Positions 22,236 to 34,639 of a stretch of 64,000 nt of DNA are shown here, piece after piece. This DNA is from Leptodontidium sp. MPI-SDFR-AT-0119. Lineage: Eukaryota; Ascomycota; Leotiomycetes; Helotiales; Leptodontidiaceae. The stretch lies in assembly GCA_020726505.1 (NCBI GenBank), contig JAHLEZ010000042.1, positions 124,001 to 188,000 on the forward strand. The letters run 5' to 3'. Within the stretch, counting starts at the first letter, position 1, and the number at the start of each line of letters is the position of its first letter. The notes under the pieces were generated by a model. That model was not told the origin of the DNA, did no database searches, and saw only the letters and a list, made by a program, of their open reading frames with translations. The position numbers and the translations under genes were made by a program.

Positions 22236-25200
22236 CTAGTAACTCTTCTTTTATTAAAAGAAAAACTCTCTTACTTTCCTTCTTTCTCCTTTATATAAAG
22301 TGCGCGCAACTTAGCGCATTATCCTTAACTCCTCTTCTTCCTTTATACAAAGCACGAGCCCCATGTGACTTTAGCTCACTATATTAAATAGTGACTACTT
22401 TAAGAAAGAACGACTTCGTTCCTTCCTTATACGTCTCTTATTAGTTAGTTACTAGTTTTTCCCACGTATAAAAGAGATTTTCTAAATTCCTTCTTCCCTT
22501 TTTCTTCTCTTTTTCTTTAACTAATAATAATAATAATAGTAATAATAGTAAGTCCCTTTTCTCTTCTTTATATAATTCTCCTCCTCCTCAAATATTCTCT
22601 ATACGACTTAAGATAGCCTCGTATAAATCGGCGCCTCTCTTTTCCGCCTTATTTATAAAGTAATTTAATTCGTTGTCGTTATATATTAACGAAAGGTCTT
22701 TTATAAGCTATAATACTACTACTACTACTATAACTAAGTGAGTACTCTTCCTCGTACGAAGTCTACCCCCTTAAGACTAGCTTCGCATAGCTACTGCAAT
22801 ATTAGTGAGGTAGTACTAACGCCTGCGTAGCCACACCCACTATACTACACCACACTACACCACATTATATAATATTAGTCTTTTTCTCTTTATACGAGTT
22901 AGCCTTTATCCCCAGGATATAGCTTCTCGTACGAACCTCTAGTCCTTTTGTTTAAGAACTAATATTATATAAGGCCCTTGTTCTCTTTAACGCCGTTAAT
23001 GCCGCGCTAGCTACTACTAACGCTAACGCCTAGCTTATACTTATCATCGGCGGGTAATAGCTAGGCTTATTATATTATAATACGTTATAATAAACAGTTT
23101 TAGTTATACTAAGACGTAATGTCGCCTTCATATAAGGGCGCATTACACCCTAGCAGCTTATAATATATCGGCCTTCGTACATTAATGCCCTCTTAATTTA
23201 ATTAAAAGGTATTATTCGAGTTATTCTTTATATTAAATATTCCTGGCGTAGCTTAACGCCTTTCCCTGACTATACTTTAGTTTAAGGTCATTTCAGGGAT
23301 AATTATAGTAACTATAAGTGGCGAGATTATGCCGCTTGTTATAATCCCCCTCTTAAGGGCTTATTATTTAAAGATAAAAGTTTAAGAAACGAAAGTAACG
23401 AAGTTTAAGTAATTATTATATAGAAGGCACTATAAGGACTTATTACTAGATTTATACGAAGGGGCTTAATAGAAGATAGATTTAGAGATACTTCGATTAT
23501 CTTATAACTTCGTACGTATCTTTTATATTCCCTTTTATTTACAAGTATAATTCCTTTTTATAACTAAGCTTTTAGGCATTATATAGAGGCTCTCTTTAAG
23601 TGAATGGACTTAAGCTTATCTTTAACCTTTACGTAGTACTTAAGATAAGTACTTTATATAAGAGCTTATATAAAGGAAACTAATAGAGATTTCCCTTAAT
23701 TAATCTATTATTAGATTATCGTTAGACAGTTAGTCGTTAGACAGTCGATTGTCGTATTAGATATTATTTGTTTAGTCAAGAAATATATAACTATTATTTC
23801 GTATAGTATTTAAATAAGTGACTAAAATAAAATAAAAACACGTATTTAATAAATGAAATCATTATATTATATAATACTATTCCTCCCCTAGCTTTACTTT
23901 CTTTTCCCTCTTAACTTATCCTTTTACTCGTACGACAATCTAATTATTATTAATTAGCTTTTCTAAGCTTTTATTTAGATTTAACTTTATTATTGTATTC
24001 GCCGGGTTGTCTTAATTATTAATTTATTAGATTTCTATAAGTTCTCGTCGTTTGTATAATTGACGTAAAGCTATAATATCGATTATTAGCCGCTTCTCTT
24101 TCGTAGTACTAAGCTTCACGAGGTATTTGTATAATAAGAACGAGTTTATATAAATAATAATTAAGATCACTAGTATTTTAAGTTACGACGTAATAATATT
24201 AATCGTACTCTTTATTACGATTATTATATCAACCCCGTTAACTATATTGTAGATCTCAGAAGCTAAGACACTTCGCGTTACTCGTTTGCTCTTTGTACTA
24301 CTTTAATAAAATAGATTTCTAAAAAGAAAAAACGAGTCTTAATTGTACGAATTAAGGTCGTCGTCCTCCGTGCCGAGAATTATTACGTATTTAAGCTAAG
24401 AACTAAAGTCCTTATTATTCGCAAAGGATCTATTAATAAAAATAAATAACTTTATATAATATAAGTCTAAAGGAATATAATTTAATCTTCGTCTAATGTT
24501 TTAAATCTACTACTAAATACGCTTATTTAAGTTCTTTACGTTAATATCCTCTAATTCTTAGAATTAAGCCGCAACTAATAAGTCGTATGAAGCTTCAAGT
24601 TAATATAAAGTTGCGATATACTCCTCGAGCCCGTTGTTTTTAATACTAGTTCGTATAGTCTAATACTTTTAAGTCAACTTTAGTTAACTTCTCGCCTTAC
24701 CCTTTCTAAAGGATTTAGACGAAGTCCTTTTGATTATATATAATATATCCGTTAAACGCGAGGGGTAATTTATATAATAAATAATCCTTTAGTTTTATAG
24801 AGAAACTAGTAATCTTAAGTTCTTTCTCTTCCTTCTCTTAAAACTCGTTAGTAACCAAGATTAAGGTATTGTCTATTTATATTCTAATTACTTTAAATAG
24901 TACTCTTAATTAAGTAATTAGAAGGTATAAATCGTATAAAGACGTTTTTATATATAACTTAACCTTATAATATATGTCGTACGTCCCCTACTAGTGTATT
25001 CTTAATTCTAGGATATTATATAATAGCTTTCGTACAAATATAATTATATCCGGCGAGTAGTTACTAGTAATTTACTTTGGCAGTCTTATATAAATCGTAC
25101 GATTTAGAAAAGTTGTCGACTAAATATACGCCTAAGTAATATCCCGAATAAAGATTAATAACCCTTTTCGTATAAGTAATAAATAAAGTGCTAGAATTAA

Positions 25201-28200
25201 TTATTAATTAATCTGTTAAATCGTCGGAGACTAAGTAAGGATTTATTCCTTTCTCGCGTCGTTATACGCTTAAATTACAAGTCTAGATTTCTCGTATAGA
25301 GCTTTAATTGTCTTCTCTTTGATTTCATTAATAAGCCGGGAATTAAAGATCCGTCCGCGATATTACTTTAAGTCGTATTATACGAACTTAAATACGCCTT
25401 AAGTAATTAAGTTATTAATCTCCTTTTATTAAGATTCTTTAAATAAAAGACTAAGGCTAGTGATCTTCCTTGTTACTCGTATTATATAAGATAAGTCTAA
25501 GTCGAATTATTTTTTCCGAGTTAAGAAAACTTCTTATGATTATACAAGTCCCTTCTCGAGTTCTTACTTTATCTTAAATAAAATTAAGACAACTGGCCGT
25601 ACTAAAGGAGACACTTAGTCTAATCGTACACAGTCCTCTAAGGCCTCGGCGATTTCTTCTGTATAAAACGGCTTAACTACTGTCGTACGAAAAGAAGTCG
25701 GTCTTAAAAGTAATTAAATAACACACTCCTTCCCTGTAATTAATAATAACGAAAACAGGCCTATTTATCCCTTTTTCTCCCGTTATACTTTTATTAAAGA
25801 TTATAATAAAAGTCGTATAGTCTTAGTAATATTAAGGCCGTTCCTTATACTCTAAGTATCTTTAATCTTTCGTACGGCTTAAATCTTTTATAATTCTATT
25901 ATTATTATTTAAATTACCTTTACTCTAATAAATATATCCGTAAATAGTAAGTCTTTATATAAAAGTCTAAGATATACTCCGAAAACGAGAAGTATTAGAA
26001 TTAGTCTGTTTAAACTAGCCGTATCGTTTATAGCTTTCACGGCTATTTAAAAGACTACTTCTTTTACTAGGTTTTCGCTTTTTGTCTCGTCCTAAATAAT
26101 CTCGTATGATTAGCGTAAAGGGGCGTAATATTACTTAACCTTCTTAACACTCTAATATGCCTCGACTAAGACTTCCTTTATATCGACGTTTATTATACAA
26201 GTATTTGCTCTAAATTCTAATAATATAAAGTTCGTCCCGGCATCGTGTACAAAGTAATTTAAGGGTCTAAGGTAAGTATTAATTTAATATATATAAAGTG
26301 TAATTTACGTTGTCTTCGCTAAATTATCCTTTAGGAATCGAGCGGCATTAAAGCCGATTACTTCATTAACTACTTGAAAGACTATTACTCCTAAAAGATA
26401 TAAGATATCCACGATTATAAAGAAATTAAATTCGATATCGTCTTTTAAAGAGAATCTAAATCGACTTAAGTTCTTTATATAAAGCTAATATTATTTATAA
26501 AACTTTAAGATCTTCTTAATTATATAAAGGTTTATTTCCTTATGTCTTACTTACTAAAGAACGTAATATAGTTTCTTAATTAAAGGATGTCTAAAGTGTT
26601 AATAAAGTTACTTAAGTTCTATTTTTATAAAGTGCTAATATATAAACGTGTCTTTTATTATATAAATTATTATTTATAAATGTCCTTATTTTTATATAAT
26701 TAGAATTCTCTTATCCCCTTAAATTATAATATTCTAAAGGTTATCTAATCGTATATTAAGGGAGTTTATATCTTAAATATATAATAGGAACGAGGTATTT
26801 ATTAGAATAATCTAGAACTTCACTTACTTAATAAGTATTTATATAAGTATTAATCCCTTTAATTTTACTACTCCTTTTCTAAATCGAATTATATACGTTT
26901 AGTTACTTATACAATTAACTTCTAGTGACAGGTTAAGCTTCAGAAGTGCTTAGACTTGTTACTTTCTTATAATAGAGATTCCGGCAGTATTACTGTCTAA
27001 TATAATCCCTTAAAAGACTTCGGACGAATATCTGTCTTTAATAATAAATACCTCGCCTTTATATAAATCCTTTATTAGGTTTTGTTATAAAAAGGCGTGT
27101 TTTATTAATTCGTCGTTTAGAACTTGAATTATTTGTCGTCTGTCGACTTCTTTATACTCCGTAAAGAATCCTTCTAACTCATCTTCGTCCTTTTATTCCT
27201 TTATATCTTCTAGTACTTCTTTTATTATTGTACGATTAAATTCCCCTAGGAAATCTTCGTATAAGCTTAAGAAAGCCTAAGTTACTTCCTTAGATCTATT
27301 AAACTTAATTATTAAGTAATTCTTAACTTTCGCTTACACGGCTTTTTACTTTGCCTTTAAATAATTTATTAACTAGTAACCTTCCTTCTTATAAATAATA
27401 TATTTCTTGTTTATATAATTATTAAAAGGGTTCCTTAGACGAAAAGTCCTCTTTTAGAACTAGTTTAATATTATATAATCTAAAAATCGTCGTGCCTTCT
27501 TATAGAATTATCTTTTTACTAAGTTGTGATTATAATTATATAAACAATTCTATAAGTAAGTGCTAACCTCCCTCGTTTATACGGCTATAACAATTATAGA
27601 CCGTAAGTCTGCGTATAGCCCTTAAAATGTCTGCGCAGGCTTATATAATACTAGACTATACTCTTTTACTCTACGATATATATTTAGCACTTAATCGCGA
27701 AGATTATACTTTATTTAATATTCCTTTAATAAGCCGCGTTACGCTATATAAAAAAAATCAAATATAATTTCTAAGTATTTTAACTAAGACTTCTCTAGGT
27801 TTTTTACAATTATAAAGATTAATATAATCTCTCTTTACTTAAACAAGTACTTTTATTAATTCTCTTTAGTCTTAAAGTAATTCTAAGTTATACGAATTAT
27901 TATAAGGAAATCGTATAAACGTCTTATAATCTTGTCGTAATAGAAATCCGCTACTTGTCCTTTTAGTATAATCGAGAATACTAAGTAATACTAATCACTT
28001 GAAATTCTAATCTTTGTATAATAATTAAAGAAGACTTAAAGACAAATATCTAAGATATCGTATTACTCTCCGCCGTACTTCCGGCTCTCGTTACTATAAA
28101 CCTTTATTAAGTCCGTTAATAACCGTGAGTTCGGGATAATTGTCCGAGACTTATATAATATAGTCAGTTCCGGCGGAAGAGCTCTTAAGGTTAATAAATT

Positions 28201-29289
28201 ATCTTCGTATAAATATTATTTCAGTAGTCGTTCGACGGTTTCGTAGGCTTAGTCTTAACTTAAAAAGTTATTATTTAAGGCTAAATATAGCGTAAGACTA
28301 AAACGTTTATACGCTAAATAACGTTATTTAATTGTTTAACCTTTGTCTAATAATAAAGACCTTACTAAGTTTATATACAAAGTCTAGTTAAAACTAACTG
28401 TGTTCTCGTTTAAAACGATATAAGGTGGAGGACTTAGATATTATTTAGACGTTTAAGGCTATCGCTAAGTTATTTAAATTAGCTCTAAGAGTAAGTCCTT
28501 TGCCCCTTGAGTTCGTACGATTAAGGAATCTTTGAAATTGTCCGAAATAGCGTGTCTCGCTAGTAATTCACTTCGTATAATTAAAGTCAGAGTACTTTAC
28601 TAGTTTCTGTCTTACTCTTAAGATTTCTATTAAGTATAAGTCCTTCGATTTTAATCTATTTACTTATATAGTTCCTCTTCTTCTAAAACATCTACTAACG
28701 TTTAAGCGTATAAAATAGACCCCCTTTACTCTCGTACTTATACTCTGTAATTAAGGAAGTATATACAAAGATCTTTAATAACTTCTTAAGATTTAATAAT
28801 AAATATATCTTCCGTCTATCCTTTAAAGCCTTCCTTAAATTCTTCTTAAAGTCTATAGTCCTAAAACTCTTTTTAGTAGTATTGTACGAGGGCTAAAGTA
28901 ATATAATTATTAACTCGCTTAAGCGTTTAATACTCGTCGTTTGTAAAGTCAAAAGATTCCCCCTATACTTTTATATTTAATAAGTAAGTAACCTCTAGTA
29001 ATAAAATTATCGTGTCCTTCTTTATATAAAGGTTAATAAAAAGTTATTAAGTCGTGTTTACGTTCCGTAAATCCTTAGATCGTACAAATCGTCTTCTTTT
29101 ATTAGTCGCTGACGCAAGGTCTAATTAGTTTGCCTCTCTAGTCTGTCTTTTTAATTGTCGTACGAATCGTTTTCTTCTATTAGTCGCCGACGTAAGGTTT
29201 AATTAGTTTGCCTCTCTAGTCTATCTTTCTAATTATTGTCGTACAAAAGTATTACTTAATTATTCTGTAGTTATTTAATTATTAATTAG

Positions 29290-29563
29290 TGTTAATATCT
29301 AACTAAGGTTCAATACTTAATATTAAGGTGACAAAGAATATAATAAGTGAAGTTTAATTAAGTATATTCCGTGTGTCCCTTTTGTATAAAAGGGAAAGCT
29401 ACCTTAAATACATTAAGTACCTAACCTTATAGCTTATATAAGTATTACTTGTACAAAACTAAGAGGCAAGGTATAAAACTAAGCTTCATTTAGCCAAGAG
29501 AGACAACTATCTTTAGAAGCTGTCAGAGTAAGAGAATGCCCCTCAGCTAAGGCTATCCCAACA
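29290..29563 (-). repeat. LTR of nested copia element (274 bp, right; 5' LTR in element sense)
   Basis: It begins TGTTAATATCTAAC and ends CCCAACA. It is less mutated than the left copy (for example CCCAACA against CTTAACA). Confidence 0.9.
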
Positions 29564-29568
29564 CTATT

Positions 29569-31149
29569 ATACGCACTATCTAGAAAAGGTATCAAGTTCT
29601 TCTAAGACCTAAAGATTCACGACAAAGTAATACAAACTCTTAAAGATACGTTATATTCGTTTTTAGTTTTATATTAAATTAATTATAACGAGGGTACTAG
29701 AGAGATAGTTGTCAGTGTCGACTTAAGTAACACAAGTTAAGGAGGTTTCCTTAGCTAAAGAGACTCTCTAACAAACAAGATACGACTTATAAGATACAAG
29801 AGTAGTTTTTAGAGTAAGACTAAAGCCAAGTATAATACTACTAAGTGAGAATATAAAGGTATACTTTATATTTTAAAGAAGCTTAAGATTTAACTCGTTA
29901 GCGTGTACTTTATTATTAAAATAAACGCTAATACCCTAGTTGTTTAGTTAAATAAAGCCGCCTATGATTATCTTAGCGCCTTATTTACTAAATAACTTAC
30001 TTAGATACGCCTGTTTGATTTCGAAGTTCAGTATATTAAAGGCTTAATATACGTCGTTACTGATTAACTCTTTAAGAGGCTAAGGCATATTAATAACAGG
30101 CCGGAAAAAAGTGATATAGACGAGGATTAGATACTTTCTAAGTTAAGAGCTTATGAGATCTGCCCTATAGAAGTATTTAACGCCGAAGAACTTACTAATT
30201 CAGAATCCGAAGAAGTAATAATAGACCTTAAACTATATAAACGAAACGACATCTTACTAAATATAAAAGTAAAAGTGTAATACTTAAGAGACAAAGGGGA
30301 ACTCAACTCCTCCGATAGTTTAAGCTCTAATAGAAAAGGGCTACTTATTTTAACTAATAAATATAGTGAAAGATACTAGTAAATTACTTGATACTTAACA
30401 ATACTTAAGACTCCTAAAGATATAATTAGAAAGTAGTTCCGTGTTTTTAAATAAAAAGCCTTAAACTATAGTATATATAGTCGCTAGATTTAAAGGCTCC
30501 TTATAAAAAGTTCTATTATTAAGCTTATTATTAACACTAATAAGGAGAAGGAAATCATACTTTAGAGCTACTATAATAATTCTAGTTATAAAAGGAGAGA
30601 AAGCACTTACTATTATATCGCCACGCGGTACTTTTAAAAGGGATTATTTACTGACTATATAAAATACGTCCGAATACATAAGAATTATTAACTCTAATCA
30701 GCAAAGCGTCTTAAGGAGCCTCTTTACCCTATAATATTAAATAGACTCATAGAAAAGTGAGTATTAGATATTACTTATATATTACTACACAAAGGAAAAG
30801 GCTACTTTGTTATTACAAGAGACGATATAAGTAGATAGGCTAAAGCTAGAGCTCTCCTTACTAGAGAGGCTAAATACATCGCTGCTTTTATTTAGGAAGA
30901 TATTATTTACTATTATAAGTTGTTTTAGAGACTTATTATAAATAAAGGAATTAAGAATATAAGGGAAGTACTAGAACTACTTAGTAAAATAGAAGTCGAG
31001 CGAATTAAGATCTCGGCATATAACGCCAGAGCTAATAAAATAATTGAACGAGGCCATAGACCTATTAAGAATGCCTTGTTAAAAATAAAAGGACGTTAGA
31101 CTAATAACCTTTCTATAATATTATTTACTGACAAAACTACTATATATAG
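29569..31149 (+). pseudogene. RIPped pol pseudogene, continuation (RNase H and integrase)
   Basis: Colinear with about nt 4073-5653 of the un-RIPped element and continuous with 21956 once the copia element is removed. It ends within the integrase region, where the next gypsy LTR is inserted (flank TATAG, ancestral CATGG). Confidence 0.88.
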
Positions 31150-31433
31150 TGTGGGAGGGAAAAAGCCCAATAAATCACACAATAAGAGAAGTAGTATATA
31201 GTGAGGTACAGGAGAGATTCTAAGTATAAGAAATCGCGGATTGATTAAATCTAGAGATAATATATATCTAAAGAGTATAAAATGTCGAGAGAGGGGAGGA
31301 AAAAAAAGTATATTAAATAATATCTATAAAAAGTTCTTAATTAATAAGTTATTTTCAAGTATTAAGCCCTTTTATATAAAAAGAGCTTATCTAGTTACGT
31401 GACAAAGGAGCTATTAAAGCCTTCCCTATTACA
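31150..31433 (-). repeat. 3' LTR of the diverged minus-strand gypsy (284 bp)
   Basis: On the plus strand it starts TGTGGGAGGG, the complement of the 3' end of the 280-bp LTR, and ends CCTATTACA, the complement of a mutated TGTGGTGGGG start. Internal similarity to the other LTRs is clear but imperfect. Confidence 0.82.
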
Positions 31434-34400
31434 TTCGTCCCCCTCTTCAAAAATTATACTCGCCCTCGAGTGACTTAATACAAGAGAAACACTTTACTAA
31501 TTAAAAGCTCTATAAATCAACGTTATTAATAAGAAGCCTAATAAAGAAGAAGTCCCGTAATAGTTAACTTATCACCTTTAGAAGTAAATAATCACCTCGC
31601 TTAACGTTACTAGCCTACCTTTATAAAGTTAACTCTCCCCTATTAACTTTCTAACTTTAACTCTCTAAATATAATAACTTCTCCTTAATATTATTCCTTT
31701 TATAAAACACCTTAACACGCTTTAACTTCTTTATTCCTCCTTTTACTAATTAAATAATATCTCTTATACCTTTTCTTACTTTAATTCTCTTAAGAAAGTA
31801 AACTTCCCCGCCACGCTTATATTAAGATCGACTTCACTATTACTTTTCTTATATTACTAAAGTAAGATCTCCTTCTATTTAATAATAACTTTAGCTACTA
31901 TAACTCTAAGTATCCTTAAAAGTCTCTCTGCCGCTAATTCTTCGCTATTTAGTACCTTTAAGGCAATAACCTTAGCCTTTACTATTAACTTTAGTGCCAT
32001 TAGAGCTTAATACCTTCAACTTCGCTATTACTTAGTCGTAGAGGTAACGTAACAGAGAGCTTTCCTTACTTACTTTCTTTCTGCTGAATAATAACTTCAA
32101 TATAACACTTACGTTAATTTATATATAGTTTCTCCTCAACTTTCTGTACTTTAATTTCTAAATAACAACTTCATTATAAAGTCAAGTCGCCTTAACGCGG
32201 TAAGTTAACCTTTTATAATACTATTTAAGCTCTACTAACTCGTCGTAGATCTTTAAAAAGAGTCCTTCGTTGTCAGCCACCTTAGAGGTACTATTAAGAT
32301 CGGTTCGCTTTATTTCAGCCTAAGCGCTCTCAACTTTAATATTAAAGGTTAACACTATAGAGGTCTTAACGCGTCTTAACTTCGTGAGTTATACTCTTAT
32401 CTCTTCTTCTTATACTTAATTAACTATTTATAGATTATACTAATACTTTTTTTACGGCGATTTAAGGTACTACTAAGGTTATTAATCTTTAACTCGTGTT
32501 TTAAGAAGTAATTAAAATAAACTCTAAAACTTTGCCTTGACGTTATTTAATTAAGTATTAAACTATTTAACCTCTTTATAGCGCTAGTACTTATATTCTC
32601 TTTATAAGTTAAAGAAACGATACTATCTGTCTTCTTTAAGTTCGTAAACTAATAAGAATTAAGGCTACTTTATACGACTACTTATATTAAACTCTACTCC
32701 TTAAGCTAAGAACGTACGTGTCGCGCCGTATTAATCTTCCCTTAATAATAAGTCACTAAGTAACTTTCGGGTCCCTTTATAAATACACTCTTATTATACT
32801 TACGTAAGTCACATTACTAAAGATAAGTAGTACTATTCCGCTAGTCTCTCATTAATTAGTTAGTTAAATAAAGTAGAGGCTAAATCCACTAACTTCAAAG
32901 GTTTATAGTAAAAAGCCGAGAGGAGTAGGCAAACTAACGGTCGTAATATATTAAGTAAGGTTAAGAGGCTATAATAAGTTCTTAGTTCTTAATATAATAG
33001 AAATAGCCCTTTCTCTTTATAAAGGTAAGTCGCCTCTTATTATTAAAGCTAATAGAGAGTCTTTAAAACAATTAAGCTTTCTAAGAATAATAAAAGAGTC
33101 TAATCAACTTAAGTACTATTAAGTTAATAGTAATTAAGTATAAGATAACATACTATAAGGCCCCGTTAACTAAAGATCTTCTCGGAATAGTAGTTCGGTT
33201 ATAGTTAAGGTCTCTTAATTACTTTAGTTCTTTAATAAGAGTTAAAGAACTTATTATTAATCTTAAGGTCGAAGTTAGACTTAACTCCTAACTAATTACT
33301 CTATAAGTTATTAGCTTTATCCTTGTCCGTTCTACTTAACGACACCTCTCAGAATAATATAATAGGCGGTAATAAAATATTTATAAGAACACTTAAGGTC
33401 ATACTCTTAGCCTTGATTAATTACTAGTACTTATTACTAAACTTAATTAGAGGTCAAAGGTATAAAGTCTTTATTACTTCAGTAATATTAATACAAGCTT
33501 AAAATAGCGGCACACTTACTTATAGGTTTGTTGTAGTCTTAAGACTACTATACCGTACTTAAAAGTTGTCTATAACTTATAGTCTCTTACTAACACTTTA
33601 AGTACGAAGTATACTACCTCTTATCTATTAGTATTAATAAATAATAAAAGAAGTCCTTACTCTTTTAGACTTTCTGACAAGAAAGGGCTAAGAGGTATTA
33701 ATATATATATAAAAGGGGCCTTAACTTAGTAGGCGAGAGACTTTAAATAAAGTTAATTAGGGGTAGTCGATTAATACTCGATCCCTGAAAAGTTCACTAG
33801 TTAGGAGTCGTCGGCTAATAACATACTTAGACCTCTAGTACGTGGGGTAGGGTTAGCGTTAGTTATATTATAGTTATTAACTTAAAGTTTTAGAAAACAC
33901 GGCTCTAATTCCGAGCGTATTATTAGCTCTTCGCTAAGAGATTTCTTAGACTTCTGCCTACTTTATATAAATCATGTGATCTATTTATTAGTTTAAGGCT
34001 AGTTTATTAATAATACTCTTAGTGTTATCCTTTATAAATCGCTGTGTATTATTTTAAGATTAATAACTCTATAAGTATTAACTTTATCCCTAGGAATAAT
34101 AAACTTACTTTGTTATTTCTTTTCTTTTTATTAATTATTGAGAGTTAGTACTTAAGTATATTACGTCTATATTCTTTAGGGTATCTAGCACGTTAGACTC
34201 GAATTTCTAGCCTAAGCCATAGGTTTAATTTACTGTTTTAGAATCTAGTCTTGCAAATCGAGCCCAACAACTAGCCTATTTAAACGAAGTTACTTTCTGC
34301 CGCCTAGAATATTATTAGCTTAATAATAATAGTCTCGTTTTAAACTTATTATATATTCACATACGACAGGTAGTTTATAAGGGCACTAGTTTTTTATTAA

Positions 34401-34639
34401 ACTTTACTCTGAGAGATAAGTGTTCTTATAGCGCGGGGCTAATGTTCTCTCTGACTTACTTAGGGCTATATAGGCTCTTCTTTATGTTTGTTATAGTGTT
34501 AAGGTGTCTTAAATTGTGGTTTTTAGTAATATAAAGTCGTCTTAGTAATCATTTTAATATACGACAGTATGTCGTCCCCCTCTTTAAACATCAGAGGTAC
34601 GTCCTCGCACTAATTCCTTAATACTAAAGTATATTTATT
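31434..34639 (-). other. Conserved non-coding tail of the diverged gypsy
   Basis: Homologous to 6356-9697. For example 31800-31920 complements the segment around 9240-9340. Polypurine-tract copies lie at both ends. No ORF was found. Confidence 0.7.

Larger units (their letters stand above)
21957..29568 (-). mobile_element. Complete Ty1/copia element with 5-bp target duplication, RIPped, minus strand
   Basis: Two 274-bp LTRs bound a 7602-bp element (21962-29563), flanked by the direct repeat CTATT at 21957-21961 and 29564-29568. Both flanks rejoin to the pol sequence seen intact at about 4066-4075. On the minus strand, at about 24850-24900, the translation contains I-x-I-D-N-T-L-I-L-V followed by a Glu/Lys-rich segment. 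This is the form expected for the fungal copia RT motif (Q-x-D-D-T-L) after RIP, so orientation is minus. No intact ORF remains. Confidence 0.88.
15729..31149 (+). mobile_element. RIPped sister copy of the 1-9977 gypsy element, split by a copia insertion
   Basis: The LTR (15729-16008), gag and pol align colinearly with the un-RIPped element, but a large share of CpA/TpG sites are changed to TpA. A 7.6-kb copia element interrupts it at 21962-29563. Its 3' part is cut at 31149, at the point matching about nt 5653 of the first element, by insertion of another gypsy. The rest of the element is not seen to the right of that insertion. Confidence 0.93.

Noticed and set aside
21962..22300. Plus-strand orientation for the nested copia element
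   Set aside because: No purine tract precedes the right LTR, and the RT motif reads on the minus strand.
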